Assembly (NCBI GenBank): GCA_021772705.1
Contig: JAJFLN010000137.1
Coordinates: 1-25,439, forward strand
Direction of reading: 5' to 3'
Length of the DNA stretch: 25,439 nt
Source: Candidatus Cloacimonadota bacterium
GTDB taxonomy: Bacteria; Muiribacteriota; UBA6191; JACPRK01
Both the position numbers and the translations under genes were made by a program. The notes beneath the pieces were generated by a model. It ran no database searches, had not been told where the DNA came from, and worked only from the letters and a program-made list of their open reading frames with translations. Position 1 is the stretch's first letter. Every line of letters begins with the position of its first letter. Of this stretch, positions 22,602 through 25,439 are shown piece by piece.

Positions 22602-24947
22602 ATGCCCCGTCCAACATGCCCTGCCTGGCTGGTCTTCACCCTGATACTGGCAGCCGCCCTGCCTCGCCTGGCCCAGGCCAGCGAGTCCCAGGCCACGCTT
22701 CACTTCGTATCCGATACCTACGGATGCCTGGGCTACGAGGACTGGCCCGGCGGGATTGCCCGGCTCCAGCATGTCATGGCCCAGCAGCGGAAGGCGGATC
22801 GGAACAGCATCCTGATTCACACCGGGAATGCGATCAGCCCGTTCTACTACTCCCGGTACGACCAGGGAGCCCTCTACAGCGAAGAGCTGGATGCCATCGG
22901 AAATGTGATCTGGAACATTGGCTTCCATGACCTGGATTACGGGTGGAAACAGCTGTCGCGGCTGCGAAGCAACATGAAGGCGACCACCCTGCTGAGCTCG
23001 AACCTGAAGGCCCCGACGGACTCTCCCCAGAGCTGGGTCGTCAGGGAAGTGGGGGGCATCAAGATCGGCTTTGCCGGCATCATCGATCCCAGGGCGAGCC
23101 ACCTGACACGGATCGGAATGTTCAAGGACATGCAGGCACAGGACCCGATCGAAACGGCACGGCAGATACTGGAGGAGCACGGCAGTGAGGCCGATGTGAG
23201 GGTCCTGGTCGTCGACCTGGACGAGGCGGACTCCGAGAAGCTGGCCCGGGAGGTGATCGGCTACGACTTCATCCTCAGCGGCTCCCGCCACGAGAAGGAT
23301 TGGTACTCATTCAATGAGGGACGACCGGCCCGTCAGGTTATTGAGCGGACCCGGCCCGACGGCAGCCGCACCGTTCTGGTCAGCGGCCCGAGAGACGGTT
23401 TCCAGATGGGCAAGATCCGCTTGCGAGGGCGCCGGACCTCCGGCCGCTTCGAGTTGACCGGCTACGACCACGACGTCATCGATCTGGCCACGGGATCACC
23501 GGAGGACCAAAAGACCTGGAAGAGAGTGCAGGAACAGCTCACCCGGATGGAGAAAGAAGGCGGCGAGGTGATCCTGGACCGGCTACAGGACCGCTTCCCC
23601 GAGGGCCTCGACGCCGATCGGCTGATGACATGGGTACTGGGAGCCATGCGCACTGGATCGGACTCCGAGGTCGCCATCCTGAACATCGGCGCCCTCTTCA
23701 AGGCAGGTTTCCGTATCCAGACCTGCTGGAAGGACGACCGGATCACCGGCATGGATCTGGACAAAACTTTCTGGACCGACAACCACCTGGTCAAGGTCCG
23801 GGTAAAGGGCTCCCACCTGCTGGAGATGCTCGAGGACGACGAGAAGGAGCATCTGCGTTACAGCGGCCTGGTGAAGAAAGGAGGCTCCGTTACCATCAAC
23901 GGCAGGCCCATCAAGGAAGGGGAACATTATCTGGTGGCGACCAGCAACTACATCGTCGCCCAGAGTCCCAAGAGCCGGCAACTCTCGATGGCGGACTCAG
24001 TTCACGGCAAGTTCGAGATCGACGACGGCAGTTACGAGCCAGATGACGAATCGGGATCCCGGATCGTGTTGCGGGACCTATTCCGCCAGCAGCTTCTCGC
24101 CTGGAGGCAGGAACATCCGGAGCCCGATGGGGCTGATCCTTTCGACCTTCCAGCCTATCCGAATCAAAGGCACCTGCGATTCCAGAACGTGAACGCCTCC
24201 TTCTCCGACTTCGACGCCAGGAACAACGAGCTCTTTCCCCGTGTCCGGAACCCGCGGATCGCCTCCTTCGACGTGGCCACCTCAATGGTCAACGGGGACA
24301 TCTTTCTGGAGGATGAGGACCTGAATCGGACCTGGGCCAACGGCATGATCTTCCGGTTCAACAACCTGGACTTCAGCGGCGGCACGTCTATCAACCCCGT
24401 CGATGACCTGCAGCTCTATTCCCGATACACGGACCGAAGCCGGACCCTGGGCGGAGACTCCCTGGCCTTCAACCCCTTCGTCGAGGTGAACCACGACACG
24501 GAGTTCTCCGCCACGACGGGTAACCCGACTCAGAAACTCTACCGGCTCACACTGGGACTGGCACAGAAGACCGACGGTCCCCTCAAGGGCCTGCGATTGA
24601 GCGCCTTGATGGAGCACGACAGATCCCTGGTGGGAAACACGGAGTACGGCATCCGCATCGGCTACCAGGGAAGCAAGTCATTCGGGAAGTTCCGCTTCGA
24701 ATCGGACACCCGAGGCCGGTACTACTTCGACGAAGGAAACGACACTGCTGACGATCTGCGCTTCGAAGTCTACAGCGACAACCAGCTGGTCATCCCCATC
24801 ACTTCCGAGTTCTCGGTGAACTTCATGGCCAACATCTTCACCTACGAAGGTAAGGTCGTGAACGCCACGGGGTCGAACCTGTTCCTCGGCGTGGGCATCC
24901 GGTTCGACAAGCTCTGGAAGATGGAGCAGGAAGACTTCAACGGGTGA
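22602..24947 (+). CDS. secreted pseudo-5'-nucleotidase fused to a predicted beta-barrel
   Basis: A 781-residue exported protein. The signal peptide is ~1-26 (LVFTLILAAALPRLAQA). Residues ~30-290 follow the UshA/5'-nucleotidase metallophosphoesterase fold, but the metal ligands are degraded: SDTYG (38-41) for canonical NDTHG, HTGN (73-76) for DxGD, GFHDLD (107-112) for GNHEFD, and SGSRHE near 226-231 for the GHTH motif. Residues ~335-455 match the 5'-nucleotidase C-terminal domain (VAILNIGALFKAGF; NHLVKVRVKGSHLLEMLE). From ~525 to 770 there is a series of alternating, aromatic-rich strands (LRFQNVNASFSDF..., LYRLTLGLAQKTD, NLFLGVGIRFDKLW) that looks like an outer-membrane beta-barrel. Catalysis is doubtful; a binding or structural role at the outer membrane is inferred. 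The ATG at 22602 was chosen because GGGAG precedes it by 6 nt and the signal peptide then begins directly; an in-frame ATG exists at 22536. Confidence 0.8.
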   Translation: MPRPTCPAWLVFTLILAAALPRLAQASESQATLHFVSDTYGCLGYEDWPGGIARLQHVMAQQRKADRNSILIHTGNAISPFYYSRYDQGALYSEELDAIGNVIWNIGFHDLDYGWKQLSRLRSNMKATTLLSSNLKAPTDSPQSWVVREVGGIKIGFAGIIDPRASHLTRIGMFKDMQAQDPIETARQILEEHGSEADVRVLVVDLDEADSEKLAREVIGYDFILSGSRHEKDWYSFNEGRPARQVIERTRPDGSRTVLVSGPRDGFQMGKIRLRGRRTSGRFELTGYDHDVIDLATGSPEDQKTWKRVQEQLTRMEKEGGEVILDRLQDRFPEGLDADRLMTWVLGAMRTGSDSEVAILNIGALFKAGFRIQTCWKDDRITGMDLDKTFWTDNHLVKVRVKGSHLLEMLEDDEKEHLRYSGLVKKGGSVTINGRPIKEGEHYLVATSNYIVAQSPKSRQLSMADSVHGKFEIDDGSYEPDDESGSRIVLRDLFRQQLLAWRQEHPEPDGADPFDLPAYPNQRHLRFQNVNASFSDFDARNNELFPRVRNPRIASFDVATSMVNGDIFLEDEDLNRTWANGMIFRFNNLDFSGGTSINPVDDLQLYSRYTDRSRTLGGDSLAFNPFVEVNHDTEFSATTGNPTQKLYRLTLGLAQKTDGPLKGLRLSALMEHDRSLVGNTEYGIRIGYQGSKSFGKFRFESDTRGRYYFDEGNDTADDLRFEVYSDNQLVIPITSEFSVNFMANIFTYEGKVVNATGSNLFLGVGIRFDKLWKMEQEDFNG

Positions 24948-25294
24948 GTTCCCCGCCCCCCGATTCGTCCTGAGTCACTCACCGGCGCCCCGCCGTACTC
25001 AGCTGGATGAAACAGCTGCTGGCAGCCCACAAGGGAGACAGGTGCGCGTGGGATTCAACTCAGAGGTCACTGAGTTCACAGGGGCACAGAGGTTTCTTGA
25101 TGGGGCTGGCATGCTGCGGTGATCAGATGGGCGAAATGCGGGGCACTCTCCAAAAAGGACCTCTGTGATCTCCGTGAGCTCTGTGACCTCTGTGTTACCC
25201 ACAGTCGGGCATGCAGGTGAATTCGGATCGAACGGCACATTCAAGGCTGTTTCTTTGTAGCCCGTCGAGGGGCCTGAAGACGAGGACAGCCTCT
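24948..25294. other. intergenic region with palindromic CTCTGTG repeat
   Basis: No gene is seen after the barrel-fusion gene. The region carries a large inverted repeat (25059-25194, separate entry) and then runs into the 66-bp tandem repeat. Confidence 0.5.
25059..25194. repeat. imperfect inverted repeat built from CTCTGTG words
   Basis: The left arm (25059-25092) contains CAGAGGTCACTGAGTTCACA and GGGGCACAGAGG. The right arm (25160-25194) contains CCTCTGTGATCTCCGTGAGC and TCTGTGACCTCTGTG. They are reverse complements over about 34 positions with several mismatches, and ~67 bases lie between. A more degraded relative lies at 9602-9645. This looks like a miniature palindromic element rather than a gene or terminator. 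Confidence 0.65.
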
Positions 25295-25439
25295 CGACAG
25301 GCTCAGACGATATGGCCGCCCGCTCCATTCATCCCCTTCGGCGTAGCTCAGGACATGCTTCGACAGGCTCAGACGATATGGCCGCCCGCTCCATTCATCC
25401 CCTTCGGCGTAGCTCAGGACATGCTTCGACAGGCTCAGG
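25295..25439. repeat. 66-bp tandem repeat, copy B (2.2 units, cut by the window end)
   Basis: CGACAGGCTCAG occurs at 25295, 25361 and 25427, exactly 66 nt apart. The two full units are identical as far as I can read. They match the single unit at 15404-15470 except for a few substitutions, such as A/G in CGACA(A/G)GC. The array continues past the end of the window, so its full length is unknown. Confidence 0.85.

Noticed and set aside
21429..23291. A 620-codon open frame on the minus strand.
   Set aside because: It is antisense to mutS, the CPBP gene and the barrel-fusion gene, and shows no domain.
25295..25439. A CRISPR array at the window end.
   Set aside because: The 66-bp units follow each other directly without variable spacers, and no cas gene is present.

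Overview
The window is 25.4 kb of GC-rich bacterial DNA (about 60% G+C by eye) from a Gram-negative-type cell. The evidence for that is signal peptides, a periplasmic HflKC pair, a tripartite-efflux adaptor and a predicted outer-membrane beta-barrel. Shine-Dalgarno sites of the GGAGG type and sigma70-like promoters are visible. The gene set (beta-CASP nuclease, GIDE-domain membrane protein, DUF6036 nucleotidyltransferase, solitary SWIM protein, Ser/Thr kinase with an Asp-box ectodomain, CPBP protease) suits a large-genome environmental lineage, probably uncultured. No marker here fixes the phylum. There are no IS elements, CRISPR arrays or prophage genes. Dispersed palindromic and tandem repeats sit between genes.

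Left part (1-6.6 kb): a minus-strand beta-CASP metallo-beta-lactamase-fold nuclease with a long C-terminal extension containing two diverged copies of one ~130-residue module; a hairpin-rich gap; a GIDE-domain membrane protein and a small secreted protein, both on the minus strand. Next, on the plus strand, is a ~550-nt non-coding transcription unit. It has a near-consensus promoter, many tetraloop-capped hairpins and its own terminator, and I cannot assign it to a known RNA class. It is followed by a two-gene minus-strand module: a DUF6036 nucleotidyltransferase overlapping a 108-residue helical partner.

Middle part (6.7-14.1 kb): a translationally coupled hflK-hflC pair in which the first gene is chimeric, with a PDZ domain replacing the usual HflK membrane anchor and first part of the SPFH domain. 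Then come a tRNA-Met(CAT), a transmembrane Ser/Thr kinase with a beta-propeller-like outer part and a 38-codon minigene in front of it, and an ABC-F ATPase.

Right part (14.2-25.4 kb): a solitary SWIM zinc-finger protein; a spacer with a 66-bp repeat; an efflux adaptor plus MacB/LolD-type ATPase plus small membrane protein, with no permease; an orphan PhnD-like binding protein on the minus strand; mutS followed 4 nt later by a CPBP membrane protease; and a secreted 781-residue protein that joins a catalytically degraded 5'-nucleotidase to a predicted beta-barrel. The window ends inside the same 66-bp tandem repeat.

The strongest candidates for something undescribed are the ncRNA (about 4998-5548), the PDZ-HflK chimera (6784-8052), the pseudo-5'-nucleotidase/barrel fusion (22602-24947) and the duplicated module on the beta-CASP nuclease (71-2653).
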